Shown in pieces: positions 1 through 8,459 of a stretch of 64,000 bases of DNA; the first letter of the stretch is position 1; every line of letters begins with the position of its first letter. Source of the DNA: a virus; the IMG/VR virus record IMGVR_UViG_3300034283_001774, positions 62,001 through 126,000 of that record; one strand, written 5' to 3'. Under the pieces are notes generated by a model. That model made no database searches. It was not told the DNA's origin and saw nothing but the letters and a program-made list of their open reading frames with translations. The position numbers and the translations under genes are program-made.

Positions 1-1083
1 GAGGTGTATGCGTTTACCAAATTAGGATTCCATGATACTATGGCAGTTGGATTTGATAAGAAAGGAAGAACAACTGTGTTCAGTATTACAAATAAAAAAC
101 AAGATGACTTACAAGATATATGGGGTAATACAACTCCTGAATATGCTTTAAATTTAATTAAAGATTCTTTTGGACCTAAAGTATCTGGTACGGTTGTAAG
201 TGTTATTGAAGATGGAATACTTAAAGTTTCAAATAGTAAAAAAGCAACAACAAGACTGTTTTCTACAATGAAATTAAATGATGATTTTGTTGCTGTATGT
301 GATACACCACAAATGAAAAAATATATGGGACAATTGAAATCTCATAAAAAATTCAATCAATGGTTATCTGATAAAAAATATAATCCAACCGAAACAAAAG
401 AGTGGTTGGTTCTTGCACAAAAATATGCAAAAGAAAACGATGATGCTCCATACGAACCATTTGGAAAATTTGTACATAAAGTTGGTGAGTTGGCGCAAGT
501 TGGACCGTTTGTAAGAAAACATACTGAAATTAATTTTGAATCTTCTGCAGTTAAAAAAGCAGTTCAGAATAAAAACGATGAAAAAGAATTAACTGCAGCG
601 GTGCATAGAGATGTAGTAGATTCAATAGCGGAAGCAGATAAAGTAGCTGGATATCCTAAAAAGGATGGTGTAAATGGTCCGCATACACAAGCATATCTTA
701 CAACTGTAATGCATTCAATGCACTTTGATTTGATGGTTGAAAACTTTGATGGTAATTTAGGAGCTATCACAGGTATACGAGGTTCAGTTCCATCAGACTT
801 TAGAGAGTGTTTAACGAAATTAAGTGGATTTAAAGGTGAAATCAAAACAAAAGAAGGAAGAGATTTACTAAATAAACACTTATTACAAAGATGTAAACTA
901 AATCCACAAACAAGAGCTATTGAAATTACAAATGAAGAAGGTACTAGTGTTTTGGCAGAAGATACTTGGAGAACTGCCGGTACATCTCAAAAAGTAGAAA
1001 AGAAACTTGGTGGTGGTTTAAGAAGTTGTATTACTAACAGAATTGATAAAAGACAAGCTGATAAACGAGCAAAGGGTATGTAA
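1..1083 (+). CDS. Unknown protein, 5' end outside window (partial)
   Basis: The reading frame is open from base 1, so the true start probably lies upstream; a GTG at position 4 is the first possible start inside the window. About 360 residues are visible. I do not recognise the family. The protein is hydrophilic and lysine-rich, has no membrane segment, and ends in a basic tail (residues ~335-359, rich in Lys/Arg). It sits upstream of the endolysin and the repeat protein, so a virion or late role is possible but is only a guess from position. Confidence 0.75.
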   Translation, partial: EVYAFTKLGFHDTMAVGFDKKGRTTVFSITNKKQDDLQDIWGNTTPEYALNLIKDSFGPKVSGTVVSVIEDGILKVSNSKKATTRLFSTMKLNDDFVAVCDTPQMKKYMGQLKSHKKFNQWLSDKKYNPTETKEWLVLAQKYAKENDDAPYEPFGKFVHKVGELAQVGPFVRKHTEINFESSAVKKAVQNKNDEKELTAAVHRDVVDSIAEADKVAGYPKKDGVNGPHTQAYLTTVMHSMHFDLMVENFDGNLGAITGIRGSVPSDFRECLTKLSGFKGEIKTKEGRDLLNKHLLQRCKLNPQTRAIEITNEEGTSVLAEDTWRTAGTSQKVEKKLGGGLRSCITNRIDKRQADKRAKGM

Positions 1084-1144
1084 AAATACCCTTTCATCCG
1101 TTTTTTCATATTTATAGATGATATAAAAGAAAAGGGAAAAGCGG

Positions 1145-1573
1145 ATGAAAACACAGTTACTATGTACGTTTACAACGAAGGGTGAGTTACAGAATACATT
1201 ACAATTAATTAGAGAAACTTACCACATCGTTTATAATTACATTTATATTCTCCAAAATAAGGCGAATTTAGATGAATTATTTATCACGTACAATATTGAT
1301 ACAGCATTCCAACCGGATACTCCGTTGGAAAATACAATTTTAATACATAGAAAAAAAGAGTCTAACTCACTTTATACTATTAATGCTCTTAACGAATTAG
1401 TTAAAGAGGAAAATGGTGGAGTGTTAGATACTTCTTTTGTCATCAATTGGCAGAAGTTTAAAAATTCAATCATATTAACCAACGCCGAAGGTACTAAAAA
1501 AATTCAAACAAGAGTTTTTGAAGTAATTGACTTTGGTGAAGGAAAAGAGGTTATAACTGAAGAACGCAAATAA
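1145..1573 (+). CDS. Hypothetical protein, 142 aa
   Basis: A soluble-looking protein of 142 residues with no motif that I recognise. It starts about 30 nt after a TATTTATA element (1109-1116) and ends 7 nt before the endolysin, so the two are probably co-transcribed. A late gene product is likely from position; function unknown. Confidence 0.7.
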   Translation: MKTQLLCTFTTKGELQNTLQLIRETYHIVYNYIYILQNKANLDELFITYNIDTAFQPDTPLENTILIHRKKESNSLYTINALNELVKEENGGVLDTSFVINWQKFKNSIILTNAEGTKKIQTRVFEVIDFGEGKEVITEERK

Positions 1574-1580
1574 TATTATT

Positions 1581-2414
1581 ATGTTATTAAAAAAAGGTGA
1601 TAACAACGAAAACGTAAAATTGATGCAGGAGAAATTAGGTATCTCTCCGGCAGTTACTAACTTTGGTCCTAAAACCGAAGCAGCAGTAAAAGAATTCCAA
1701 TCTAAACATGGACTTCCTGCAGATGGTATTGTAGGTGATGCAACTTGGGCTAAAATTATGGGAGAGGGAACTCCACCACCGGCACCAGCAGCACCAATAG
1801 CACCAGTAGGTGGGTTAAAATTGGATAAATTAAAAGGACACATTCCTGATGCAGTAATCGCTATGATTCCTGATACGGCAGCTAAGTTCCAAATTAATAC
1901 TCCATTAAGATTAGCACACTTCTTAGCACAATGTGGACATGAGAGTGGTGGATTTAGAGTAACACAAGAAAACCTAAACTATTCGGCTAAAGGATTGGCT
2001 GGTATCTTTAAGAAATATTTCCCAACTGAAGCAGCGGCAACTCCATATGCTAGACAACCACAAAAGATTGCAAACAAAGTATATGCAAATCGTATGGCTA
2101 ATGGTTCTGAAGCAAGTGGTGATGGCTACAAATTCAGAGGTAGAGGATATATCCAATTAACAGGTAGAGATAACTACACTCAATTCGGTAAAGCAATTGG
2201 TGAAGATATTGCAAATAATCCAGATGCAGTTAGTGGACAATACGCATTATTATCAGCAGCTTGGTTCTGGTCTAAAAATGGATTGAATAAGTTGGCAGAT
2301 GGTGGTGCAAATGATACTGTGGTAACATCTATTACTAAAAGAGTAAATGGTGGTACAATTGGTTTACCAGACCGTATCAAACACTTTAAAGAATATTATC
2401 ATTTACTAGCATAA
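1581..2414 (+). CDS. Endolysin: peptidoglycan-binding domain plus GH19 chitinase/lysozyme domain
   Basis: Likely cuts host peptidoglycan at the end of infection. Residues ~1-60 form a PG_binding_1 domain (GDNNENVKLMQ, GPKTEAAVKEFQ, DGIVGDATW). A Pro/Ala linker (~64-77) leads to a GH19 catalytic domain from ~80 to 277. The first catalytic Glu is E121 in CGHESGGF and the second is probably E130 in TQENLNYS; FRGRGYIQLTGR is the usual GH19 substrate-cleft motif. There is no signal peptide, so a holin or pinholin would be needed; none is recognised nearby. The 277-residue length suits a modular phage lysin. Confidence 0.9.
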   Translation: MLLKKGDNNENVKLMQEKLGISPAVTNFGPKTEAAVKEFQSKHGLPADGIVGDATWAKIMGEGTPPPAPAAPIAPVGGLKLDKLKGHIPDAVIAMIPDTAAKFQINTPLRLAHFLAQCGHESGGFRVTQENLNYSAKGLAGIFKKYFPTEAAATPYARQPQKIANKVYANRMANGSEASGDGYKFRGRGYIQLTGRDNYTQFGKAIGEDIANNPDAVSGQYALLSAAWFWSKNGLNKLADGGANDTVVTSITKRVNGGTIGLPDRIKHFKEYYHLLA

Positions 2415-2417
2415 TAA

Positions 2418-2449
2418 TTTGGTAGATTTATAAAAAAATCGTATATTTA
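2418..2449 (+). promoter_or_regulatory. Bacteroidetes-type promoter before the 2467 gene
   Basis: TTTGG at 2418-2422 and TATATTTA at 2442-2449 are 24 nt apart (start to start), as in the other sites of this window. The last base of the -7 element is A rather than G. The downstream ATG is at 2467. Confidence 0.6.
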
Positions 2450-2466
2450 TATTATAAAGTAAAAAA

Positions 2467-3360
2467 ATGGCAAATATCAGATTAAAAGAATTACTGGAAG
2501 CTAATATAGACCCTAAATTGGTAGCAAGAAGTAAAGAAAGTGGAAAACTTGTTTATTTCAAAACACCACAAGCTAAAGATGCAGCATTGAAAGCTGGTTC
2601 TCATTTAGACCCTAAAGATAAAAAAGATAAAACTCCTAAAGCATCTGCAAAACCAAATGATATGTTTGGTGGAGATTATGCAAAAGATAGAGGCGGAGAA
2701 GCTCCAAAAGCTGATCCTGTTATTGCAGTAGCATCTAGAGCTCAAATGGTCCCAAAACAGTTAGCAGGTTGGGCAGATAAGAATGGTGTAGACCTTTCCA
2801 AAGTATCCGATGCTTTAAATTCAGGTGAGTTAGATGTATTTGATTTTAGAACGGCAGTTAGTGGTATTGATGGTAACAAATACGCTAAAGATGTAATTGC
2901 TAAATATTCACAATCTGATTCTAATACGAAATATTCACAATCAGTTAAACAAGATATTGATGGACAAACTGATGATGAATTATACGATGCTTTGTATGAT
3001 ATGGGATATGATTTCGGAGAACTTGGCAGTGATGATTTTGATGAAGAAGGATTCGCCGATGCAGCAATAAATTTAGGTTACCGATATGATGACAAAAATA
3101 AAGTATGGAATCATAGAGATGACATGGATGATAATGATGATTCTGATGTAGATGGACAAGATGATGAGGAATTATATAACGCTTTATCTGATATGGGATA
3201 TGATTTTGGAAAATTTGGTAGTAAGAATTTTGATGAAAAAGGATTTGCTGATGCAGCGATAAATTTAGGTTACCGATATGATGACAAAAATAAAGTATGG
3301 AATCATAGAGATAATGTAAAAGAAAGTTCAACGAAACTAACATCAATGATTAAAAAATAA
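2467..3360 (+). CDS. Acidic protein with two tandem ~60-residue repeats
   Basis: A 297-residue protein of unknown function. The N-terminal ~65 residues are Lys-rich and probably partly disordered. From about residue 165 to 285 there are two copies of a ~60-residue unit, each beginning near DGQ-DDELY and ending in NLGYRYDDKNKVWNHRD. The DNA of the repeat ends (about 3058-3118 and 3254-3314) is almost identical, so the duplication is recent or kept alike by recombination. It has its own promoter and ends at the strong terminator at 3363. A virion-associated role is possible from position only. Confidence 0.75.
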   Translation: MANIRLKELLEANIDPKLVARSKESGKLVYFKTPQAKDAALKAGSHLDPKDKKDKTPKASAKPNDMFGGDYAKDRGGEAPKADPVIAVASRAQMVPKQLAGWADKNGVDLSKVSDALNSGELDVFDFRTAVSGIDGNKYAKDVIAKYSQSDSNTKYSQSVKQDIDGQTDDELYDALYDMGYDFGELGSDDFDEEGFADAAINLGYRYDDKNKVWNHRDDMDDNDDSDVDGQDDEELYNALSDMGYDFGKFGSKNFDEKGFADAAINLGYRYDDKNKVWNHRDNVKESSTKLTSMIKK

Positions 3361-3362
3361 AC

Positions 3363-3396
3363 AAAAGGGAGAAACTAAAAATTCTCCCTTTTTTAT
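3363..3396 (+). terminator. Rho-independent terminator closing the left region
   Basis: An 11-bp perfect stem (AAAAGGGAGAA at 3363-3373 with TTCTCCCTTTT at 3382-3392), an 8-nt loop and a T-rich 3' arm. It begins directly after the stop codon of the 2467 gene. Because the 5' arm starts with AAAA it could also act on the minus strand, but no minus-strand gene is seen. Confidence 0.85.
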
Positions 3397-3427
3397 TTGG
3401 TATTGTCACAAATTTATCGTATATTTG
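3396..3427 (+). promoter_or_regulatory. Bacteroidetes-type promoter, distal of two before gp32
   Basis: TTTGG at 3396-3400 and TATATTTG at 3420-3427 with 24-nt spacing and the recurring ATCG just before the -7 element. It overlaps the end of the terminator and is the first of two tandem promoters for the gp32 operon. Confidence 0.7.
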
Positions 3428-3474
3428 TTACACATTTGATAAGAAAATAGATGGAAATTTATTACAAAAAAAGA

Positions 3475-3506
3475 TTTGGAAATATCGGAAAATTGTTGTA
3501 TATTTG
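3475..3506 (+). promoter_or_regulatory. Bacteroidetes-type promoter, proximal, before gp32
   Basis: TTTGG at 3475-3479 and TATATTTG at 3499-3506, 24 nt apart. It would give a leader of about 100 nt before the ATG at 3613, the longest promoter-to-start leader among the sites listed here. Confidence 0.75.
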
Positions 3507-3536
3507 TATTTCTATTATATTTATTAATGTAACGGA

Positions 3537-3612
3537 AGTGTAGGAAAGACACTATAATCCAACCTTAAAACATAAACGTTTTAAACCTTAAACTCTTAAA
3601 ACTTAAAAGAAA
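3537..3612 (+). promoter_or_regulatory. gp32 mRNA leader: small hairpin plus CTTAAA tract, possible autoregulatory site
   Basis: A short hairpin (AGTGT 3537-3541 with ACACT 3549-3553) is followed by a G-poor, probably unstructured stretch with four CTTAAA copies (3564, 3587, 3595, 3602) running up to the ATG. In T4, gp32 represses its own translation by binding a structured element and then an unstructured AU-rich leader. The layout here is similar, but this is inference. Confidence 0.35.
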
Positions 3613-4434
3613 ATGGCTATTAATTTAGACGCAATTAAGAGCAGACTTAACAAACTGCAAAACACCCAAAGAACAACTGTAGAACTTTGGAAACCAGCAC
3701 CCGGTAAACACACAATCCGATTGGTGCCGTACAAATTCAATAAAGAAAATCCTTTTATTGAACTTTATTTTCACTACAACATTAACAACAAAACTTATCT
3801 ATCTCCAATTTCATTTGGTAGACCTGACCCAATTGTTGAGTTTGCTGACAAACTTAAAAGAATGGGCGATAAGGAAGATTGGAAAGCTGCTAAAAAAATG
3901 GAGCCGAAACTTAGAACTTTTGTACCAGTATTGGTAAGAGGTGAAGAAGGTGAAGGTGTAAAATTTTGGGGCTTTGGAAAAACTGTATATCAAGAGATTC
4001 TTGGTTATATGGCAGATCCTGATTACGGTGATATTACTGACCCAAATGAAGGTAGAGATATTACTGTTGAAGTAGTATCAGCTGAAGACAGTGGTACATC
4101 TTACCCTGTAACAACAATCCGTGTTAAACCAAAGGAAACTCCATTGGCAACATCTAAAGAAGATACGGACAAGTATTTAACTTCTCAAAAAGAAATTACT
4201 GAACTTTATTCAGAATTAACTTATGCAGAATTGAAAAATGTATTAGAAGGTTGGTTAAATCCATCAGCAACATCGGAAGATGAAAAATCAGCATCAGCTG
4301 AAACACTTTCATCAACTGCTAAAAATGATGATGATGAAGCACCATTTGATACAACTCCATCAAAACCAGCGGCAGCGCCAGCTAAAAAATTAGATGATGT
4401 GGCAGCGGCATTTGATGACCTTTTCAATTCATAA
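3613..4434 (+). CDS. 32: Single-stranded DNA-binding protein, T4 gp32-like
   Basis: Coats single-stranded DNA during replication and recombination. The first ~20 residues resemble the basic cooperative N-terminus of gp32; the core (~25-215) contains the ELWKPAPGKHTIRLVP and YFHYNI segments typical of phage gp32 proteins; the C-terminus is acidic and disordered, ending in DDVAAAFDDLFNS, the part that in T4 recruits other replication proteins. Unlike T4 gp32 the protein has no cysteine, so the zinc site of T4 gp32 is absent. It is the first gene of the gp32-uvsX-FEN operon. Confidence 0.9.
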   Translation: MAINLDAIKSRLNKLQNTQRTTVELWKPAPGKHTIRLVPYKFNKENPFIELYFHYNINNKTYLSPISFGRPDPIVEFADKLKRMGDKEDWKAAKKMEPKLRTFVPVLVRGEEGEGVKFWGFGKTVYQEILGYMADPDYGDITDPNEGRDITVEVVSAEDSGTSYPVTTIRVKPKETPLATSKEDTDKYLTSQKEITELYSELTYAELKNVLEGWLNPSATSEDEKSASAETLSSTAKNDDDEAPFDTTPSKPAAAPAKKLDDVAAAFDDLFNS

Positions 4435-4447
4435 AATAAGTTAATAT

Positions 4448-5569
4448 ATGGCTAAAGCAACTAAGGAAATAGACTTGGCAGCAGTACTTGCTGAGTCCCT
4501 TAACAAACAATCAAAAGACCAAAAGGTAGCATTCTTTTTGGACTCGGATGAAGCTCCCACAAATGTAGAGGGATGGATTTCAACCGGAGCATCAATGTTA
4601 GATGTGGCTATCTCAAATCGCCCGTATGGTGGTTTGCCTGTTGGTAGAATTACCGAAGTGACAGGATTGGAACAAAGCGGCAAATCATTACTTTCAGCAC
4701 ACTTACTTGCCGAAACACAAAAGTTAGGTGGTATCGCTGTGTTGATTGATACTGAAAACGCCGTAAGTAGAGAGTTCTTGGAAGCCATTGGAGTAGATAC
4801 AACCAAATTACTTTATGTAGCAGCTGAAACTGTTGAACAATGTTTTGAATATACCGAAACCATTATTGAGAAAGTGAGAACTAACTCAAAAGATAAGTAT
4901 GTAACAATCGTTGTGGATTCAGTAGCAGCGGCATCAACTGAAAAGGAGATGGAAGCTGATTATGGTAAAGATGGTTACGCTACCGATAAAGCAATTATCA
5001 TTTCCAAAGCAATGCGTAAAATTACTAACTTAATTGGTAGACAGAAAATCACTTTGGTTTTCACAAATCAATTAAGACAGAAGATGAACGCAATGCCATT
5101 CTCTGACCCTTGGACAACTTCTGGTGGTAAAGCAATTGCTTTCCACGCATCAGTTCGTTTGAGATTAAAGAGTATGGGAACGATTAAGGCTAAAGAAAAT
5201 GGTAACGAAAGAATCGTAGGTATTAAAGTTCGTTGTCAAGTAGTAAAAAATCGTATGGGACCACCGTTACGTTCCGCTGATTTTGATATCTTCTTTGACA
5301 GAGGCATTGATAACTATGGTGCTTGGTTAGGATTAATGAAGGATAATGGTATTGTAAAACAATCAGGAGCTTGGTATGAATATATTGATATTGATTCAGG
5401 CGAAGTGATTAAATTTCAATCCAAAGATTTTCCAACAACATTAGAATCTAATCAGGAAATAAAAGAACAAATCTATAAAAGGATTTGTGAAGCAACAATT
5501 TCACAATACAAAAAAGATTCATTGGATACTGATAGTTTGGTGACAGACTCAGAAGTAATCGGTGATTAA
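4448..5569 (+). CDS. uvsX: UvsX/RecA-like recombinase
   Basis: ATP-dependent strand-exchange protein for recombination-dependent replication and repair. Walker A is GLEQSGKS (residues 73-80); Walker B lies in TIVVDSVAA (~157-165); a polymerisation and ATPase core follows to ~300. The length (373) is close to T4 UvsX (391). The gene lies 13 nt after gp32 and 4 nt before the FEN nuclease gene, the classic partners in one operon. Confidence 0.92.
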   Translation: MAKATKEIDLAAVLAESLNKQSKDQKVAFFLDSDEAPTNVEGWISTGASMLDVAISNRPYGGLPVGRITEVTGLEQSGKSLLSAHLLAETQKLGGIAVLIDTENAVSREFLEAIGVDTTKLLYVAAETVEQCFEYTETIIEKVRTNSKDKYVTIVVDSVAAASTEKEMEADYGKDGYATDKAIIISKAMRKITNLIGRQKITLVFTNQLRQKMNAMPFSDPWTTSGGKAIAFHASVRLRLKSMGTIKAKENGNERIVGIKVRCQVVKNRMGPPLRSADFDIFFDRGIDNYGAWLGLMKDNGIVKQSGAWYEYIDIDSGEVIKFQSKDFPTTLESNQEIKEQIYKRICEATISQYKKDSLDTDSLVTDSEVIGD

Positions 5570-5573
5570 TTAA

Positions 5574-6632
5574 ATGTTACAAAAAAATATGAAAGACTTA
5601 TACAAAAAATTACTCAATGAAGTAGAATCTGAACATGAATCTAATGCCCAAAGGGTAAGGAATGGTAGAGTTCTTATCATAGATGGACTCAATACCTTCA
5701 TCCGTAGTTGGACTACTAATCCCATTATGAATGAGGATGGTGAACATACGGGTGGAGTTATTGGTTCATTAAATTCAATCGGATATCAAATTCGTCAATT
5801 CAATCCAACCAGAGTTATCTTAACCTTTGATGGTAAGGGTGGTTCAAAAGGCAGGAAAGAATTATTTGAAGGATATAAAGCTGATAGAGGTAAGAATCGT
5901 TTTAGAGTAAATCGTCAGTATCCTGAAATGATGACTCAAGAAGATGAACAAATTTCAATGAAAAGACAATTTGTATGGTTAGTAGACTTGTTAGATAGTT
6001 TACCAATTACTACAATGATATATGATGGTATTGAAGCGGATGATGTAATAGGACACATAGCTAGGCATGTGCTTGGTGAAGATGAAGAATGTTACATCGT
6101 TTCTACTGATAAAGATTTTTTACAACTAGTAGATGAAAAAACAAAAGTATTTTCACCAACTAAAAAGAAACTTTACGATAGAGAATTAGTTAAATCAGAA
6201 TGGGGAATGTATCCGCAAAATCTTTTACTATTCAGAACATTGGATGGAGATAATTCTGATAATGTGCCTGGTGTTAAAGGATGTGGATTAAAGACTGTTC
6301 TTAAAAGATTTCCTGAATTATCGGAAGATAGAGAAATAACTTTTGATGAGTTCTTTCAAATATGCGAAGATAGAAGGAAAGAAGCTAAAATCTATGAAGA
6401 TATACTTGCGGCCAAAGATGATGTTTTGAGAAATAGACAAATCATGCAATTGCAAGAACCACATATCAATACAAATACAAAGTTGAAAATAAATGACCGT
6501 TTTGCCGAACCAAACAAAAAGTTTGATAAGATGGAATTTATCAGAGCAGCTATGAAGTATAAAATTCTTCAAAACTGGAAAGATATAAACGATTGGCTAA
6601 AATCAACATACACGAATATTATAGTAAAATAA
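5574..6632 (+). CDS. rnh: 5'-3' exonuclease / flap endonuclease (T4 RNase H-like)
   Basis: Removes RNA primers and 5' flaps during lagging-strand synthesis. The FEN/PIN active-site acids are visible in order: LIIDGLN, LTFDGKG, GIEADDVIG, STDKDFLQL, and the helix-hairpin-helix region DGDNSDNVPGVKG. 352 residues, close to the 305 of T4 RNase H. The first ~30 residues before RVLIIDG are an extension; the ATG at 5589 is an alternative start. Third gene of the gp32-uvsX operon. Confidence 0.9.
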   Translation: MLQKNMKDLYKKLLNEVESEHESNAQRVRNGRVLIIDGLNTFIRSWTTNPIMNEDGEHTGGVIGSLNSIGYQIRQFNPTRVILTFDGKGGSKGRKELFEGYKADRGKNRFRVNRQYPEMMTQEDEQISMKRQFVWLVDLLDSLPITTMIYDGIEADDVIGHIARHVLGEDEECYIVSTDKDFLQLVDEKTKVFSPTKKKLYDRELVKSEWGMYPQNLLLFRTLDGDNSDNVPGVKGCGLKTVLKRFPELSEDREITFDEFFQICEDRRKEAKIYEDILAAKDDVLRNRQIMQLQEPHINTNTKLKINDRFAEPNKKFDKMEFIRAAMKYKILQNWKDINDWLKSTYTNIIVK

Positions 6633-6664
6633 TTTGGTGGTATCACTAAATTGTTGTATATTTG
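6633..6664 (+). promoter_or_regulatory. Bacteroidetes-type promoter before the helicase gene
   Basis: TTTGG at 6633-6637 and TATATTTG at 6657-6664, 24 nt apart, just after the FEN stop codon. The ATG of the helicase lies 17 nt downstream of the -7 element. Confidence 0.8.
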
Positions 6665-6681
6665 TAAACCAATAAAGATAA

Positions 6682-8076
6682 ATGCAGAGCGAAGACACAC
6701 TTTCAAAATACGGACAATCATTTCAAACCAAAGTAATATCTGCTTTGCTTACCGATGATAGAATGATGAATACATTATCCGATGTTATTCATAAAAAATT
6801 CTTTGAATCGGAAGCGAATAAGTGGATAGTGGATGAGATTGTATCGCATCATAAAGATTACAATAAAGTGCCTTCGTTGGACGTATTTAAAGTTCAGGTA
6901 TCTAAAATTGATAATCAATCTTTACAAAAAACAATTGTAGGACAACTTAAAGAAATATATGGACAAATCGGTAATACTGATTTTGAATATATCAAAGATG
7001 AGTTTACTTCATTTTGTATTAATCAAAATTTAAAAAATGTAATTGTACAATCTATTGACTTGTTGAAATCAGGTAACTATGATAAAATCAAAGACTTGGT
7101 TGATAAGGCAATGAAGGTTGGTGTTGATGCCGATTTGGGTATGGATTACCTTATTGATTTTGAAAAAAGGTATGATGAAACAAAAAGAGATACTGTTGGT
7201 ACTGATTGGGAATGTATCAATGAACTTATGAATGGTGGATTAGGACCTGGCGAATTGGGGGTTGTAGTTGCACCATCCGGTGTTGGTAAGACTTGGGTAT
7301 TATGTGCTTTGGGAGCTGCAGCTGTAAGAGCTGGAAAGACCGTTGCACATTATTCATTGGAATTATCACAAGAATATGTTGGTTTACGATATGATACTGT
7401 ATTTTCACACATACCATCACATGAATTGGTTGATAAGAAAGAAAAAGTATTAACATCTCTGAAAAAATTAAGAGGTAAACTTAAAATTAAATACTTCCCA
7501 CCAAAAGGTGCATCTTCAAAAACAATTCAAGCTCACTTAGAAAAGATGATAGCAGCCGGTAATAAGCCCGATTTAGTTATTGTGGATTATGCCGATTTGT
7601 TATTATCACATTCAAACAAAACCGATAGTACATACGCTGAACAAGGTGGAGTGTACATTGATTTAAGAGGAATGAGTGGTGAGTTAGGAATACCAATTTG
7701 GACAGCATCACAAACAAATCGTTCAGCAATTGATAGTGAGGTTATTGAAGCTGATAAAATTGCAGATTCATACGCTAAAGTAATGAACGCTGACTTTATT
7801 ATGAGTTTGAGTAGAAAAGCTAAAGATAAGTTGAGTAACACTGCAAGAGTGCATGTTATGAAAAACCGATTTGGACAAGATGGTATAACATTCCCAGCTA
7901 AAATGAATACAACCGATGGTACATTGGAAGTATATACAGCATCATCAACCGATGGGGTATTAGCACAAAAGGCTAGTGCAAATGGGAATGAAATAGAAAG
8001 ACAACTATTACATAAGAAATATGTTGAAAGTATGCCGGTTGGAAACAAACCGCAACTGGTTACGGGATTAGGATAA
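6682..8076 (+). CDS. 41: Replicative DNA helicase, DnaB/gp41-like
   Basis: Hexameric 5'-3' helicase that unwinds the fork. Residues ~1-150 are the N-terminal helical domain; the RecA-like ATPase domain starts near 175. Walker A is APSGVGKT (197-204), the DnaB H1a-type motif HYSLELS follows, and Walker B is VIVDYADLL (299-307). Length 464 against 475 for T4 gp41. No primase domain is fused and no gp61-like primase was seen in the window. It heads an operon with the H1-like gene. Confidence 0.92.
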   Translation: MQSEDTLSKYGQSFQTKVISALLTDDRMMNTLSDVIHKKFFESEANKWIVDEIVSHHKDYNKVPSLDVFKVQVSKIDNQSLQKTIVGQLKEIYGQIGNTDFEYIKDEFTSFCINQNLKNVIVQSIDLLKSGNYDKIKDLVDKAMKVGVDADLGMDYLIDFEKRYDETKRDTVGTDWECINELMNGGLGPGELGVVVAPSGVGKTWVLCALGAAAVRAGKTVAHYSLELSQEYVGLRYDTVFSHIPSHELVDKKEKVLTSLKKLRGKLKIKYFPPKGASSKTIQAHLEKMIAAGNKPDLVIVDYADLLLSHSNKTDSTYAEQGGVYIDLRGMSGELGIPIWTASQTNRSAIDSEVIEADKIADSYAKVMNADFIMSLSRKAKDKLSNTARVHVMKNRFGQDGITFPAKMNTTDGTLEVYTASSTDGVLAQKASANGNEIERQLLHKKYVESMPVGNKPQLVTGLG

Positions 8077-8095
8077 CAATTAAAAAACAAAAACT

Positions 8096-8269
8096 ATGGC
8101 AACAAGTCAAGAATTATTTGAGCAAATCAAAGGACATTTTACAACCTTTGAAACAGAACACAATGGTACTAAAAAAGTAAACAAATCAAGAGCTAGAAAA
8201 GCAATTGGTGAGTTGAAGAAATTAGTAACTGCTTATAAGAAAGCTTCAACAGAAGAAGGAAAAGCGTAA
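8096..8269 (+). CDS. Small histone H1-like (Hc1-type) basic protein, 57 aa
   Basis: A 57-residue basic helical protein (ELFEQIKGHF, NKSRARKAIGELKKL, TAYKK). The pattern of a short helix, then RARKA-x-EL-KKL, matches the small histone H1/Hc1-like proteins common in Bacteroidetes, which bind DNA. It follows the helicase by 19 nt and precedes a hairpin. It might compact or organise phage DNA. The family call is from memory of the motif; moderate confidence. Confidence 0.7.
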   Translation: MATSQELFEQIKGHFTTFETEHNGTKKVNKSRARKAIGELKKLVTAYKKASTEEGKA

Positions 8270-8275
8270 TATGAT

Positions 8276-8295
8276 AGGGGGGCTACGGCTCCCCT
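8276..8295 (+). terminator. Stable GC hairpin after the H1-like gene, terminator-like
   Basis: An 8-bp stem (AGGGGGGC with GCTCCCCT, one G-T pair) closed by a TACG tetraloop. It is followed by a T/A-rich run (CTTATATGTT) but not a pure T tract, so termination could be partial. Confidence 0.55.
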
Positions 8296-8296
8296 C

Positions 8297-8459
8297 TTAT
8301 ATGTTATAATAGACACCTATTTTAACAAATAAAAATATTTTAAAAAAAGTGGATTTTTTATCCACAAACGTGTATTGTTTAGTCAGACACCCCATATTTA
8401 TATTTTCATTTTGGGGTTTTCCTGAAAAAAATTATTAAACAATCAAATCACAAAAAATT
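8297..8459 (+). promoter_or_regulatory. Leader of the ribonucleotide reductase gene, two more hairpins, no clear promoter
   Basis: This gap contains a perfect hairpin GTGGAT-TTTTT-ATCCAC (8349-8365) and a weaker CCCCA/TGGGG pairing (8390-8394 with 8412-8416). A CATATTTATA element lies near 8393-8402 but no TTTGG is found 24 nt upstream. I looked for a cobalamin riboswitch because NrdJ uses B12 and did not find one; the gap is too short for a full aptamer. Confidence 0.35.

Noticed and set aside
1109-1116. T4-type late promoter TATAAATA
   Set aside because: The motif is in the opposite orientation (TATTTATA) to the genes on the + strand, so it is not a T4 late box as such.
8297-8459. Cobalamin riboswitch upstream of nrdJ
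   Set aside because: No B12-box-like sequence and the leader is too short for the aptamer.
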